A DNA stretch of 23,964 bases from an uncultured Prevotellaceae bacterium (GCA_947254205.1 CAMYCE010000028.1:1-23964), one strand, 5' to 3'. Positions 1-7,623 are shown, numbered from the stretch's first letter. The notes: generated from the letters alone by a model not told the origin. Made by a program: numbers and translations.

Positions 1-11
1 GACCTTTTACT

Positions 12-19
12 TAAATTTG
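12..19 (+). promoter_or_regulatory. TAnnTTTG-type -7 promoter box
   Basis: The sequence TAAATTTG matches the Bacteroidota housekeeping -7 consensus TAnnTTTG. No convincing open reading frame starts downstream of it. The -33 region lies off the window or cannot be recognised. It could be a chance match in AT-rich DNA. Confidence 0.3.
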
Positions 20-76
20 CAAACGTAGTTGCATTTTGAAGTTGAATCTACGTTGGAGATTTTCAAAATCTTTGAT

Positions 77-84
77 TACCTTTG
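77..84 (+). promoter_or_regulatory. TAnnTTTG-type -7 promoter box
   Basis: TACCTTTG followed by GCAC matches the Bacteroidota -7 consensus. A perfect 13-bp palindrome (GATTTT-C-AAAATC, 58-70) lies immediately upstream, where an operator or -33 region would sit. Downstream are only a 15-codon reading frame and two small hairpins (110-142 and 155-169). If the promoter is active, its product would be a short RNA rather than a protein. Confidence 0.4.
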
Positions 85-109
85 CACGAAATAAATGCTT
101 TGGAGTGGC

Positions 110-169
110 GGTATGACTGCTTCCGTTCAGGGAAGCGATACCCAACCATTCTAAGGCATTTTTTATGCC
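110..169 (+). other. Two small hairpins in the non-coding left edge
   Basis: The first stem pairs GGTAT with ATACC and GCTTCC with GGAAGC around a six-base loop, with an internal loop (110-142). The second pairs GGCAT with ATGCC around five T (155-169). Both lie 25-85 bases downstream of a TAnnTTTG box. No protein is supported here. This is either a small structured RNA or simply part of an intergenic repeat; the sequence alone does not decide. Confidence 0.3.
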
Positions 170-218
170 GTAAATATTGGGACTGAACTGGAATTTTCTT
201 GGTGGGTGGAACTTTTGT

Positions 219-253
219 GAAAAAGGAGGGTGTGCCATTGGGCACACCCTCCT
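219..253 (-). terminator. Rho-independent terminator of the methylmalonyl-CoA decarboxylase operon
   Basis: A perfect 13-bp stem (224-236 pairing with 241-253) closes a four-base ATTG loop. Read on the minus strand it is followed by a run of five T, as expected of an intrinsic terminator for leftward transcription. It lies about 135 bases beyond the oadB stop codon, and no gene intervenes. No T-run follows on the plus strand. Confidence 0.8.
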
Positions 254-261
254 CGTGAATT

Positions 262-284
262 ATTTAACCTCAATCGGTCATTAG
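262..284 (+). repeat. 23-nt dispersed motif, copy 1 (CGGTCATTAG core)
   Basis: The segment begins ATTTAACC and ends CGGTCATTAG. It matches a copy at 23694-23716 (same strand) at 20 of 23 positions and resembles another at 23863-23885 (opposite strand). It lies eight bases beyond the terminator hairpin at 224-253. It is non-coding. The function is unknown; an extragenic repeat or a protein-binding site are both possible. Confidence 0.5.
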
Positions 285-387
285 GCCGCAATAAGAAACT
301 ATCTTAGGCTTTTCCTTGCCTTTATCATTTATTTTGGTTCTTTTTGACTGCTTTTTCGGTTGTTTAGCCCGAATTGTGTTGCTTTGA

Positions 388-1539
388 TTAGCCCAAGAAG
401 CCAAGAAGCACACCTGCTGCTACTGCCGAGCCTACCACACCAGCCACATTGGGCCCCATGGCGTGCATGAGCAAGTAGTTGCGGGGGTCATATTTCAAGC
501 CCACATCGTTGGAGATGCGTGCTGCCATTGGCACGGCCGACACCCCTGCATTGCCAATGAGAGGATTGATCTTGCTGTCTTTTGGCAAAAACAGGTTCAT
601 CAACTTCACAAAGAGCACACCGGTGAATGTGGCAATGATGAATGCCATTGCACCCAAGAAGAAAATCTTAACGGTGCTGATGGTCAAGAACTGCGAGGCT
701 TGGGTTGAACATCCCACTGTGAGTCCTAAAATCATGGTCACAATATCGGTCATCGCATTGCTTGCAGTTTTGGCCAAACGTGTGGTTACACCCGACTCTC
801 TCAACAAGTTGCCAAAGAAAAGCATACCCAACAGAGGAAGTCCTGAAGGCACAAAGAAGCAGGTGAGAAGCAAGCCCACGATGGGGAAGATAATCTTCTC
901 GTCTTTTGACACTTTGCGCACGGGTTTCATGTGAATCATGCGCTCTTTTTTGGATGTGCAAAGGCGCATGATGGGGGGCTGAATCACTGGCACGAGTGCC
1001 ATATAGGAATAGGCACACACGGCAATGGCACCCAGCAAGTTGGGGGCAAGTTTACCCGACAAGAAAATGGCAGTAGGGCCATCGGCACCACCAATAATGG
1101 CAATGGCTCCAGCTTGGTCGGGCATGAATCCTATGGCCAAAGCAACCATATAGGCTCCAAAGATGCCAAATTGTGCAGAGGCTCCCACAAGCATGAGCTT
1201 GGGGTTGGCTATGAGCGAACCAAAGTCGGTCATGGCACCAATACCCAAGAAAATGAGTGGTGGATACCAGCCCTTTACTACACCTTGATACAAGATGTTG
1301 AGCACCGACCCTTCTTCATACACACCAATCTCGTTTCCCGGTTGAAAGGGTATGTTGCCCACAAGGATACCAAAACCAATGGGAACGAGCAACATGGGCT
1401 CAAAATCATGTTTGATGGCAAGCCAAATAAATAGCAAGCCAAAGCAAATCATGATGAGATTGGCATAATCGCAGTTGGCGAAACCTGTGAAGTTCCAAAA
1501 CTGGATTAAGTTTTCTGTAATACTAAATTCTGCTAACAT
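388..1539 (-). CDS. oadB: Sodium-translocating methylmalonyl-CoA decarboxylase, beta subunit (OadB family)
   Basis: This is the integral-membrane subunit that decarboxylates the carboxybiotin carrier and exports Na+ across the inner membrane. The protein has 383 residues, normal for the OadB/MmdB/GcdB family. It consists almost wholly of hydrophobic segments. The conserved motif GGADGPTAIF (about residues 150-159) contains the aspartate implicated in Na+ transport in this family, and GNAGVSAVP (about 328-336) matches the second conserved ion-path motif. It starts five bases after the biotin-carrier stop codon and is the last gene of a five-gene operon that includes methylmalonyl-CoA epimerase. 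That context makes methylmalonyl-CoA a likelier substrate than oxaloacetate or glutaconyl-CoA. The family assignment is very secure; the exact substrate is inferred. mmdB would be the substrate-specific name. Confidence 0.95.
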   Translation of the reverse strand: MLAEFSITENLIQFWNFTGFANCDYANLIMICFGLLFIWLAIKHDFEPMLLVPIGFGILVGNIPFQPGNEIGVYEEGSVLNILYQGVVKGWYPPLIFLGIGAMTDFGSLIANPKLMLVGASAQFGIFGAYMVALAIGFMPDQAGAIAIIGGADGPTAIFLSGKLAPNLLGAIAVCAYSYMALVPVIQPPIMRLCTSKKERMIHMKPVRKVSKDEKIIFPIVGLLLTCFFVPSGLPLLGMLFFGNLLRESGVTTRLAKTASNAMTDIVTMILGLTVGCSTQASQFLTISTVKIFFLGAMAFIIATFTGVLFVKLMNLFLPKDSKINPLIGNAGVSAVPMAARISNDVGLKYDPRNYLLMHAMGPNVAGVVGSAVAAGVLLGFLG

Positions 1540-1544
1540 GACTT

Positions 1545-1982
1545 TTATGCAATTATCATGATTGTGTCGCCTTCGAGGACAGAATCTTCCTTGTTAACAT
1601 TGATTGATTTCACAACGCCATCTTGACCGGCATGAATTTCATTGCCCATCTTCATGGCTTCGAGAATGCATACCACATCGTCGGCTTTTACTGCTTGGCC
1701 TTCTTTAACATAAAGCTCCTTGATAGTGCCGGGAAGTGGTGATTCAATCACAAAGTCACCAGCAGCAGTGGCTGCTTTCTTGGGCTTTGCTACAGGTTTG
1801 GCAGCAGGAGCCGATTCTACAGGAGCTACTCGCTTGGCAACAGGAGCAATCTTGGGCTTGTCTTCAAGTTCAACGTCATAGGCTTTGCCATTGACTTCAA
1901 CATGAGCAATATTGTTTTCGTCAACATCGCCAATAGCAACCTTATATTCGGTTCCGTTGATTTTATATTTATATTCTTTCAT
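1545..1982 (-). CDS. mmdC: Biotin carboxyl carrier subunit of the methylmalonyl-CoA decarboxylase
   Basis: The protein carries CO2 on biotin from the carboxyltransferase (alpha) to the membrane decarboxylase (beta). It has 145 residues: an N-terminal globular part (about 1-42), an Ala/Pro/Lys-rich flexible linker (about 46-73), and a C-terminal biotinyl domain. The domain contains the canonical EAMKM sequence, with the biotinylated lysine at about residue 111. This layout is typical of decarboxylase gamma/delta carriers and of short acyl-CoA carboxylase BCCPs. It lies 45 bases after the OadG-like gene and five bases before oadB. The name is given by operon context; gcdC-like carriers look the same. 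Confidence 0.9.
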   Translation of the reverse strand: MKEYKYKINGTEYKVAIGDVDENNIAHVEVNGKAYDVELEDKPKIAPVAKRVAPVESAPAAKPVAKPKKAATAAGDFVIESPLPGTIKELYVKEGQAVKADDVVCILEAMKMGNEIHAGQDGVVKSINVNKEDSVLEGDTIMIIA

Positions 1983-2027
1983 TTTTTTTGTGATGTAAAG
2001 TGTTGTTTTATAAAATTATAAACAAAA

Positions 2028-3053
2028 TTATTTGCGTGAGGGCAATTGGCGCATCATGGCCGACTTGGAATTCCATGCAGTGTGGCTATCGCGATTGAAT
2101 GTCAGCACTCCGCTTTCCTCATCATGAGCATTAAAATGCTGATAAAGAGCCATGCATATTGCAGCAATTTCGTCGTCACTGGAGGAGGCTTGAGCCTGAA
2201 CAGCAGGAGCAGGTGTTTCCTCACGAGGAGCAACCACTTCTTCCTCCTTTTTATCGGCCTTATTGCTCACCACACCAAAGAGTTTAAACAGCAAGAAGAG
2301 CAAAGCAAGAGCCGAGAACACAATGAGCATTGCAATCACAGTGATTACAAGGCCATTGGGGTCGCCCTTGTGGAACTTTTCGATGTTTTCGTTGGCATGA
2401 CGAGTGTTGAAATTGCCTGGAGTGATTGCCTTGGCAATTGAGCTGTTGTCGCGCATTTCCCACTTGTCGGGATTGAAAGCTGTGTCGGCAACTGGCAGGC
2501 GTCCTTCCTCTTTCAAGGCATAGGATTGACCTGCAGGCAAGTTGGCAGGAATTGTGACTTGATCGACCAAATCACCATTTACATCATAAAGTGCAAGATA
2601 GTTGTCTTGCCCGGGGGTGAAAACAAATGGCAGGTGATAGGTGCCTGCAATAATATTGGCATCGGCATTGAACACAACCTGCATGTGTGGTCCCACTTGG
2701 GTGTTTCTTTCATCACCACGAGGCACCATATACACGCCCGTTTTCATGGGGTTGGCGCTCAAATAGCGAAGCACGGCATCATCATCTTCAATTTTTTCCA
2801 GTCGGGCAGCTTCGGCACGATTGGCAGCAGTGAAAATTTCGTCATACTTCTTGTTGGTGATAAACATCTTCTCGATGGCATAGGTGCCATAAGACGAGTT
2901 GTAAAGTTCAACCCAACCTGTGGCTTTGCCGGCATTAACTGTGTCGCTACTTTGAATCATCACTTCGGTAATGCGCAGGTTTTTGTGTCCCTGTGCCATC
3001 ACACTCAGCGAGAAAATAGTAGCAAACAGTAGAAAAATAATTTTTTTATTCAT
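2028..3053 (-). CDS. OadG-family decarboxylase subunit with N-terminal lamin-tail-like domain
   Basis: The product has 341 residues, far longer than classical OadG (about 80-100). A signal peptide (MNKKIIFLLF..., ending near MAQ at residue 21) precedes a predicted periplasmic domain of about 190 residues. The pattern LRITEVM...GWVELYNSS...FITN resembles a lamin-tail (LTD) beta-sandwich. One membrane segment follows (about 236-258, LVITVIAMLIVFSALALLF), then a Pro/Glu/Ala-rich cytoplasmic linker. The short tail IAAICMALYQHF...WNSKSAMMRQ is typical of Bacteroidales OadG proteins. The OadG part probably anchors and assembles the alpha and beta subunits. Such an N-terminal extension occurs in other Bacteroidales as I recall; its role is unknown. 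The gene lies 21 bases downstream of mmdA. Confidence 0.85.
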   Translation of the reverse strand: MNKKIIFLLFATIFSLSVMAQGHKNLRITEVMIQSSDTVNAGKATGWVELYNSSYGTYAIEKMFITNKKYDEIFTAANRAEAARLEKIEDDDAVLRYLSANPMKTGVYMVPRGDERNTQVGPHMQVVFNADANIIAGTYHLPFVFTPGQDNYLALYDVNGDLVDQVTIPANLPAGQSYALKEEGRLPVADTAFNPDKWEMRDNSSIAKAITPGNFNTRHANENIEKFHKGDPNGLVITVIAMLIVFSALALLFLLFKLFGVVSNKADKKEEEVVAPREETPAPAVQAQASSSDDEIAAICMALYQHFNAHDEESGVLTFNRDSHTAWNSKSAMMRQLPSRK

Positions 3054-3074
3054 CTCTTCAATTTTTATTTAAGA

Positions 3075-4688
3075 TTAAAGAGGTATATTACCATGCTTTT
3101 TGGCAGGATTGGTGAGCTTCTTGGTGCGAGTTTGCTCCAAGGCACGAATAATGCGGAAACGAGTGTTGCGTGGCTCAATCACATCATCGATATAGCCATA
3201 TTTGGCAGCATTATAGGGAGTGCAGAACAAGTCGTTGTATTCTTGTTCCTTCTCGGCAATAAACTTTTTGTAATCGTCCATGATTTGCTTAGCCTTGTTC
3301 TCATCGCCGGCTTCCTTGGCAGCAGTAGCATCGGTCTTAGCCACTTTGGCATTTTTGGCATAAAGAATACCAGCAGCACCAGCAGCACCCATCACTGCAA
3401 TTTCGGCACTTGGCCATGCATAGTTCATGTCGCCACGCAATTGCTTACAGCTCATCACAATGTGGCTACCGCCATAGCTCTTGCGCAGAGTGACTGTGAT
3501 TTTGGGCACAGTAGCCTCGCCATAGGCATAGAGCAACTTAGCACCATTCATGATCACAGCATTATACTCTTGTTGTGTGCCAGGCAAGAAGCCGGGAACA
3601 TCAACCAGTGTAACCAATGGAATGTTGAAAGCGTCGCAAAAACGCACAAAGCGACCACCCTTGCGGCTGGCATTCACGTCAAGCACACCTGCCATGTAGT
3701 TGGGTTGGTTGGCAATAATGCCCACCGATTGTCCATTGAATCGAGCAAAACCAACAATAATGTTTTTGGCCCAATCTTTGTGCACTTCAAGGAACTCGCC
3801 ATTATCAACCACCTGCCCTATCACGTCATACATGTTGTAGGGGTCGTTGGGATTTTCGGGGATTACTGCATTCAACGCATCTTCGGCACGGTCGATGGGA
3901 TCGGTGCACTCAACGCAAGGAGCTTCTTCCATGTTGTTGCTGGGCATGTAGCTCAACAATTGCTTCACAAGTGTGATAGCTTCTTCTTCATTTTGAGCGG
4001 CAAAGTGTGCTACACCCGATTTTGTGGCATGCACCTTGGCTCCACCCAATTGCTCTTGACTCACGTCTTCACCTGTCACAGTTTTCACTACTTTGGGACC
4101 GGTGAGGAACATGTAGCTCAAGCCCTGACACATAATAATAAAGTCGGTGAGTGCTGGAGAATAAACTGCACCACCGGCACAAGGACCAAGAATGGCCGAA
4201 ATTTGAGGAATCACACCGCTTGCATTGATGTTGCGTTGGAAAATCTCGGCATAGCCACCCAAAGCATTGATGCCTTCTTGAATGCGAGCACCACCAGAGT
4301 CGTTCAAGCCAATGCAAGGAGCACCATTGGTCATAGCCAAATCCATGATTTTGCAAATCTTCAAAGCCATGGTTTCGCTCAACGAGCCACCAAACACGGT
4401 TGCATCTTGTGCAAAGATATAAACAAGGCGACCATTGATAGTTCCATAACCAGTGACAACACCATCTCCGTCAAAGGATTTCTTCTCCATGCCAAAGTTG
4501 GTGCAACGATGACGCACAAACATGTCAAGTTCTTCAAAGCTACCTTCGTCAAGAAGCACATCAATTCTTTCACGAGCAGTCATTTTGCCCTTTTCGTGAT
4601 GCTTGGCAATAGCTTTTTCGCCACCACCCAAGCGTGCAGCAGCACGCTTTTCAATCAGTTCTTGGATTTTTTCGAGTTGCTTACTCAT
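3075..4688 (-). CDS. mmdA: Methylmalonyl-CoA decarboxylase alpha subunit (carboxyltransferase)
   Basis: This cytoplasmic subunit transfers the carboxyl group from (S)-methylmalonyl-CoA to biotin on the carrier, leaving propionyl-CoA. The 537 residues contain two crotonase-fold carboxyltransferase halves. Visible motifs are LNDSGGARIQEG (about 128-139) and GPCAGGAVYSPA (about 168-179) in the N-terminal half, and VPGFLPGTQQE and KSYGGSHIVMSCK in the C-terminal half. A Lys/Ala/Glu-rich stretch near residues 450-490 makes it slightly longer than the usual 510-520. Propionyl-CoA carboxylase beta subunits have the same fold. The adjacent oadB and OadG-like genes, and the lack of a biotin carboxylase gene, indicate a decarboxylase. 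It starts eight bases after the mce stop codon. Confidence 0.93.
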   Translation of the reverse strand: MSKQLEKIQELIEKRAAARLGGGEKAIAKHHEKGKMTARERIDVLLDEGSFEELDMFVRHRCTNFGMEKKSFDGDGVVTGYGTINGRLVYIFAQDATVFGGSLSETMALKICKIMDLAMTNGAPCIGLNDSGGARIQEGINALGGYAEIFQRNINASGVIPQISAILGPCAGGAVYSPALTDFIIMCQGLSYMFLTGPKVVKTVTGEDVSQEQLGGAKVHATKSGVAHFAAQNEEEAITLVKQLLSYMPSNNMEEAPCVECTDPIDRAEDALNAVIPENPNDPYNMYDVIGQVVDNGEFLEVHKDWAKNIIVGFARFNGQSVGIIANQPNYMAGVLDVNASRKGGRFVRFCDAFNIPLVTLVDVPGFLPGTQQEYNAVIMNGAKLLYAYGEATVPKITVTLRKSYGGSHIVMSCKQLRGDMNYAWPSAEIAVMGAAGAAGILYAKNAKVAKTDATAAKEAGDENKAKQIMDDYKKFIAEKEQEYNDLFCTPYNAAKYGYIDDVIEPRNTRFRIIRALEQTRTKKLTNPAKKHGNIPL

Positions 4689-4696
4689 TGCCGTAT

Positions 4697-5116
4697 TTAT
4701 TTGTTAGGGTTTTCACAGAGTTCAGTTAAAGCTCCACATGTGCTCTTGGGGTGAACAAAAGCTATGTTCAAGCCATCGGCACCCTTGCGAGGAGTTTTGT
4801 CGATGAGTTTAACGCCATCTTCTTCGAGCTGGTTGAGACCTGCAGCCAAGCCATCTTCAACAGCAAATGCCAAATGCTGGATTCCACCACGGCCACCATT
4901 CTTCTCGATGAATTTAGCAATGGCGCTATCTTCGCTTGTGGCTTCAAGAAGTTCGATCTTGGTTTCTCCAACTTTCAAGAAAGCTGTTTTCACGCGTTGT
5001 TCTTCAACTTCTTCAATTTTGTAGCACTTGGTGTTCAATAACTTCTCGTAAACAGGAATTGCTTCTTCAAGTGAAGTCACAGCAATACCCACGTGTTCAA
5101 TGTGTGAAATCTGCAT
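4697..5116 (-). CDS. mce: Methylmalonyl-CoA epimerase
   Basis: The enzyme interconverts the (R) and (S) forms of methylmalonyl-CoA, linking methylmalonyl-CoA mutase to the decarboxylase encoded downstream. The 139 residues form two VOC-superfamily modules. HIEHVGIAV at the N terminus (metal-binding His near residue 8) and GGIQHLAFAV in the second module are characteristic, and LTELCE near the C terminus supplies the expected metal-ligand glutamate. Length and motifs are normal for the family. It is the first gene of the leftward operon. A TAnnTTTG box lies about 80 bases upstream, giving a 70-base leader. Confidence 0.94.
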   Translation of the reverse strand: MQISHIEHVGIAVTSLEEAIPVYEKLLNTKCYKIEEVEEQRVKTAFLKVGETKIELLEATSEDSAIAKFIEKNGGRGGIQHLAFAVEDGLAAGLNQLEEDGVKLIDKTPRKGADGLNIAFVHPKSTCGALTELCENPNK

Positions 5117-5193
5117 GATTTTATTTTTTAATTAGTTGTATATGTTAGTTAATGTTTCGCAATAGTAACACTCATCTTTAAATCAATGATGCG

Positions 5194-5226
5194 CAAATAT
5201 AATATAAAATATTGACTTTTGAGCAA
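5194..5226 (-). promoter_or_regulatory. Promoter of the mce-mmdA-oadG-mmdC-oadB operon
   Basis: On the minus strand TATATTTG (5201-5194) matches the Bacteroidota -7 box exactly. A TTG (5226-5224) lies 22 bases upstream, close to the expected -33 spacing of 19-21. Transcription would start near 5188 and leave a leader of about 70 bases before the mce ATG. Confidence 0.65.
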
Positions 5227-5346
5227 CCTTTTGTCATAATCTCTGTGCAATAAGTCCTAAAAAAGCAACCAAGTGGCTTCTCTACCATTCATGCCAGTTG
5301 CTATGTCGATGATGGCAGAAAATCGCGGTGTGAAATTGAGCAAAAT

Positions 5347-5359
5347 TGACATTATGTCA
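5347..5359. promoter_or_regulatory. Palindrome and TGTC half-sites upstream of dnaK
   Basis: TGACAT-T-ATGTCA is a perfect 13-bp palindrome 32 bases upstream of the sigma-54 -24 element. Further TGTCA/TGTCG half-sites occur at 5366-5370 and 5374-5378, with one more at 5232-5236. They could bind an activator or repressor of dnaK. No binding protein is identified; this is inferred from symmetry and position. Confidence 0.4.
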
Positions 5360-5391
5360 TTTTTTTGTCAGCATGTCGCAAGAGTTCACTT

Positions 5392-5407
5392 TGGCACGGT
5401 CGTTGCA
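5392..5407 (+). promoter_or_regulatory. Sigma-54 (RpoN) -24/-12 promoter upstream of dnaK
   Basis: TGGCACG, four bases, then TTGCA reproduces the sigma-54 consensus TGGCACG-N4-TTGCW at every fixed position, with correct GG/GC spacing. It is on the dnaK strand, 82 bases before the ATG; transcription would start near 5418. No TAnnTTTG box was found between it and dnaK, nor a CIRCE element. Sigma-54 promoters need an enhancer-binding ATPase, which is not encoded in this window. Confidence 0.7.
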
Positions 5408-5489
5408 AAATTGAGTGATGTCGAGTTTTGACACAAGAAAACTTGATAATAGTAGTTGATTATAAACAATAAAAAAATAAAATAAGATT

Positions 5490-7415
5490 ATGGGAAAAAT
5501 AATTGGTATTGACTTGGGCACAACCAACTCTTGTGTTGCTGTGCTGGAAGGAAAAAATACAGTAGTGATTCCTAATGCCGAAGGTCGCAACACCACACCT
5601 TCGATTGTAGGTTTCATCGATGGCGGAGAGCGCAAAGTGGGCGACCCTGCCAAGCGTCAGGCTATCACCAACCCCACTCGCACTGTCTATTCAATCAAGC
5701 GTTTCATGGGAGAAACCTTCGACAAGGTGAGTCAAGAGGTGAGCCGTGTGCCTTATAAAGTGGTGAACAATGGCAACAATCAACCACGTGTTGAAATTGA
5801 TGGTCGCCAATACACTCCACAAGAAATCTCGGCCATGGTGCTTCAAAAAATGAAGAAAACTGCCGAAGACTATTTGGGACAAAGCGTAGACAAGGCTGTG
5901 ATTACAGTGCCAGCCTACTTTGATGACTCGCAACGCAAGGCCACCAAAGAAGCTGGCGAAATTGCAGGTCTCAAGGTTGAGCGCATTGTCAATGAGCCCA
6001 CTGCGGCAGCACTGGCCTATGGCCTTGACAAGGGTACCGACGACCGCAACGTGGCTGTGTTTGACTTGGGTGGTGGCACATTTGATATTTCCATTCTCAA
6101 TATGGGCGATGGTGTGGTAGAAGTGAAAGCAACCAATGGCGACACCCACTTGGGCGGTGACGACTTTGACCAACGCATTATCGACTGGCTGGCTGAAGAA
6201 TTCTTGAACGAAGAAGGAACCGACCTGCGCAAAGACCCCATGGCCAAACAACGCCTCAAAGAAGCTGCCGAGAAAGCCAAAATCGAGCTTTCGAGTTCGA
6301 CCAGCACCGAGGTGAACCTGCCCTATATCACTGTGGTTGACAATGTGCCACGTCACTTGGTGAAGACCCTCACCCGTGCCAAATTTGAACAATTGTGCGA
6401 CGACCTCATTCAAGGCACTCTCGAACCCTGTCGCAAAGCTCTTGCCGACTCCGGACTATCGACCAGCGATATTAGCGAAGTGATTTTGGTGGGTGGTTCT
6501 ACTCGCATTCCTGCCGTGCAAGAGGTTGTGAAGCAATTCTTTGGAAAAGAACCTTCTAAGGGCGTGAATCCCGACGAGGTTGTAGCCGTGGGTGCTGCCA
6601 TTCAAGGTGGTGTTGTGACAGGCGAAGTGAAAGATGTGCTGTTGCTCGATGTTGTGCCCCTGTCGGTGGGTATCGAAACACTTGGTGGAGTGATGACCAA
6701 GCTCATTGAAGCCAACACAACCATTCCCACTCGCAAGAGCCAAGTGTTCTCAACAGCTGTCGACAATCAACCATCGGTTGAAATTCATGTGCTACAAGGC
6801 GAACGCCCCATGGCTAAAGACTGCAAAACGCTTGGCAAGTTCCATCTCGACGGCATCACACCTGCACCGCGCGGAGTGCCACAAATTGAAGTGTCGTTTG
6901 AAGTTGATGCCAATGGTATCATGAATGTGAAAGCTCTCGACAAGGCAACCAACAAGGAACAAAGCATTCGCATAGAGGCTTCGAGTGGCTTGAGCGATGC
7001 CGAAATTCAACGCATGAAAGATGAAGCCAACGCCAATGCCGAGGCCGACAAGAAGGAAAAAGAGCGCATCGACAAAATCAATCAAGCCGACGGCATGATT
7101 TTCCAAACCGAAAAGAGTTTGAAAGACTTGGGCGACAAGTTGCCAGCCGACAAGAAAGCCGAAATTGAGGCTGCACTTGAAAAACTCAAAGAGGCTCACA
7201 AAAATCAAGACCTCGCCGCAATCGACACAGCGATGAACGAACTCAACGAGAAGTTCCATGCCGCTTCGCAAGACCTTTATGGCCAAGCCGGTGCTCAGCA
7301 GGGAGGTCCTCAACCCGGTGGTCAAGGCTTCCAAGGTGGCAATCCTGGAGCAGGAGGTGCTCAAAACGGAGGCCAACCAACAGGAGCCGAAGATGTTCCC
7401 TATGAGGAAGTGTAA
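5490..7415 (+). CDS. dnaK: Molecular chaperone DnaK (Hsp70)
   Basis: DnaK is the ATP-dependent cytoplasmic chaperone that folds nascent and stress-damaged proteins with DnaJ and GrpE. The 641 residues are full length. The ATPase domain shows GIDLGTTNSCVAV (6-18), FDDSQRKATKEAG (about 144-156), FDLGGGTFD (191-199) and VGGSTRIPAVQ (about 338-348). The interdomain linker DVLLLDVVPLS follows near residue 385. The substrate-binding domain and helical lid come next, then a Gly/Gln-rich tail ending in PYEEV. No dnaJ or grpE is adjacent. The gene is alone between a sigma-54-type promoter and a hairpin terminator. It overlaps no neighbour, and the start is clear from the MGKIIGIDLG sequence. Confidence 0.98.
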   Translation: MGKIIGIDLGTTNSCVAVLEGKNTVVIPNAEGRNTTPSIVGFIDGGERKVGDPAKRQAITNPTRTVYSIKRFMGETFDKVSQEVSRVPYKVVNNGNNQPRVEIDGRQYTPQEISAMVLQKMKKTAEDYLGQSVDKAVITVPAYFDDSQRKATKEAGEIAGLKVERIVNEPTAAALAYGLDKGTDDRNVAVFDLGGGTFDISILNMGDGVVEVKATNGDTHLGGDDFDQRIIDWLAEEFLNEEGTDLRKDPMAKQRLKEAAEKAKIELSSSTSTEVNLPYITVVDNVPRHLVKTLTRAKFEQLCDDLIQGTLEPCRKALADSGLSTSDISEVILVGGSTRIPAVQEVVKQFFGKEPSKGVNPDEVVAVGAAIQGGVVTGEVKDVLLLDVVPLSVGIETLGGVMTKLIEANTTIPTRKSQVFSTAVDNQPSVEIHVLQGERPMAKDCKTLGKFHLDGITPAPRGVPQIEVSFEVDANGIMNVKALDKATNKEQSIRIEASSGLSDAEIQRMKDEANANAEADKKEKERIDKINQADGMIFQTEKSLKDLGDKLPADKKAEIEAALEKLKEAHKNQDLAAIDTAMNELNEKFHAASQDLYGQAGAQQGGPQPGGQGFQGGNPGAGGAQNGGQPTGAEDVPYEEV

Positions 7416-7443
7416 AACATAAAAAAATCACGTAATAGAACAA

Positions 7444-7480
7444 AGAGAGTGTGCCCCCCAAAAAGGGTGCGCTCTCTTAT
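7444..7480 (+). terminator. Terminator after dnaK
   Basis: AGAGAGTGTGCCC (7444-7456) pairs with GGGTGCGCTCTCT (7465-7477) over 13 positions, three of them G-U, around a CCCAAAAA loop. It lies 29 bases after the dnaK stop. Only a short T-rich stretch follows (TTATTCG), so termination may be incomplete. Confidence 0.65.
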
Positions 7481-7599
7481 TCGCTTGTAGCACACCCCTC
7501 TCCTCCCTTGCAAGCAGTACAATTGACTTGTTGAGCCACATTACAAAATTATGGCGAGGAGTTGAGAAGAGGGAATGTGGGCGATTGATGGAAAATGAT

Positions 7600-7607
7600 T
7601 AACTTTG
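7600..7607 (+). promoter_or_regulatory. -7 promoter box of the helicase-nspC unit
   Basis: TAACTTTG matches TAnnTTTG. It is 16 bases before the first possible TTG start (7624) and 49 before the second (7657). No well-spaced -33 TTG is evident. The short distance to 7624 favours the downstream start. Confidence 0.55.
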
Positions 7608-7623
7608 CCATGGGATTTTTTCC

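Noticed and set aside
11..247. Two short minus-strand frames in the left edge (60 and 78 codons)
   Set aside because: They begin inside the terminator hairpin, run over two promoter boxes and overlap each other in different frames. This looks like non-coding repeat-type sequence.
3093..4754. Long open frame (553 codons) on the plus strand opposite mmdA
   Set aside because: It lies entirely antisense to a gene with full family motifs, has no promoter box or family resemblance, and is explained by codon bias of mmdA.
5230..5489. CIRCE element or sigma-32-type promoter upstream of dnaK
   Set aside because: I looked for the TTAGCACTC-N9-GAGTGCTAA repeat and for a CTTGAA-type -35 and found neither.
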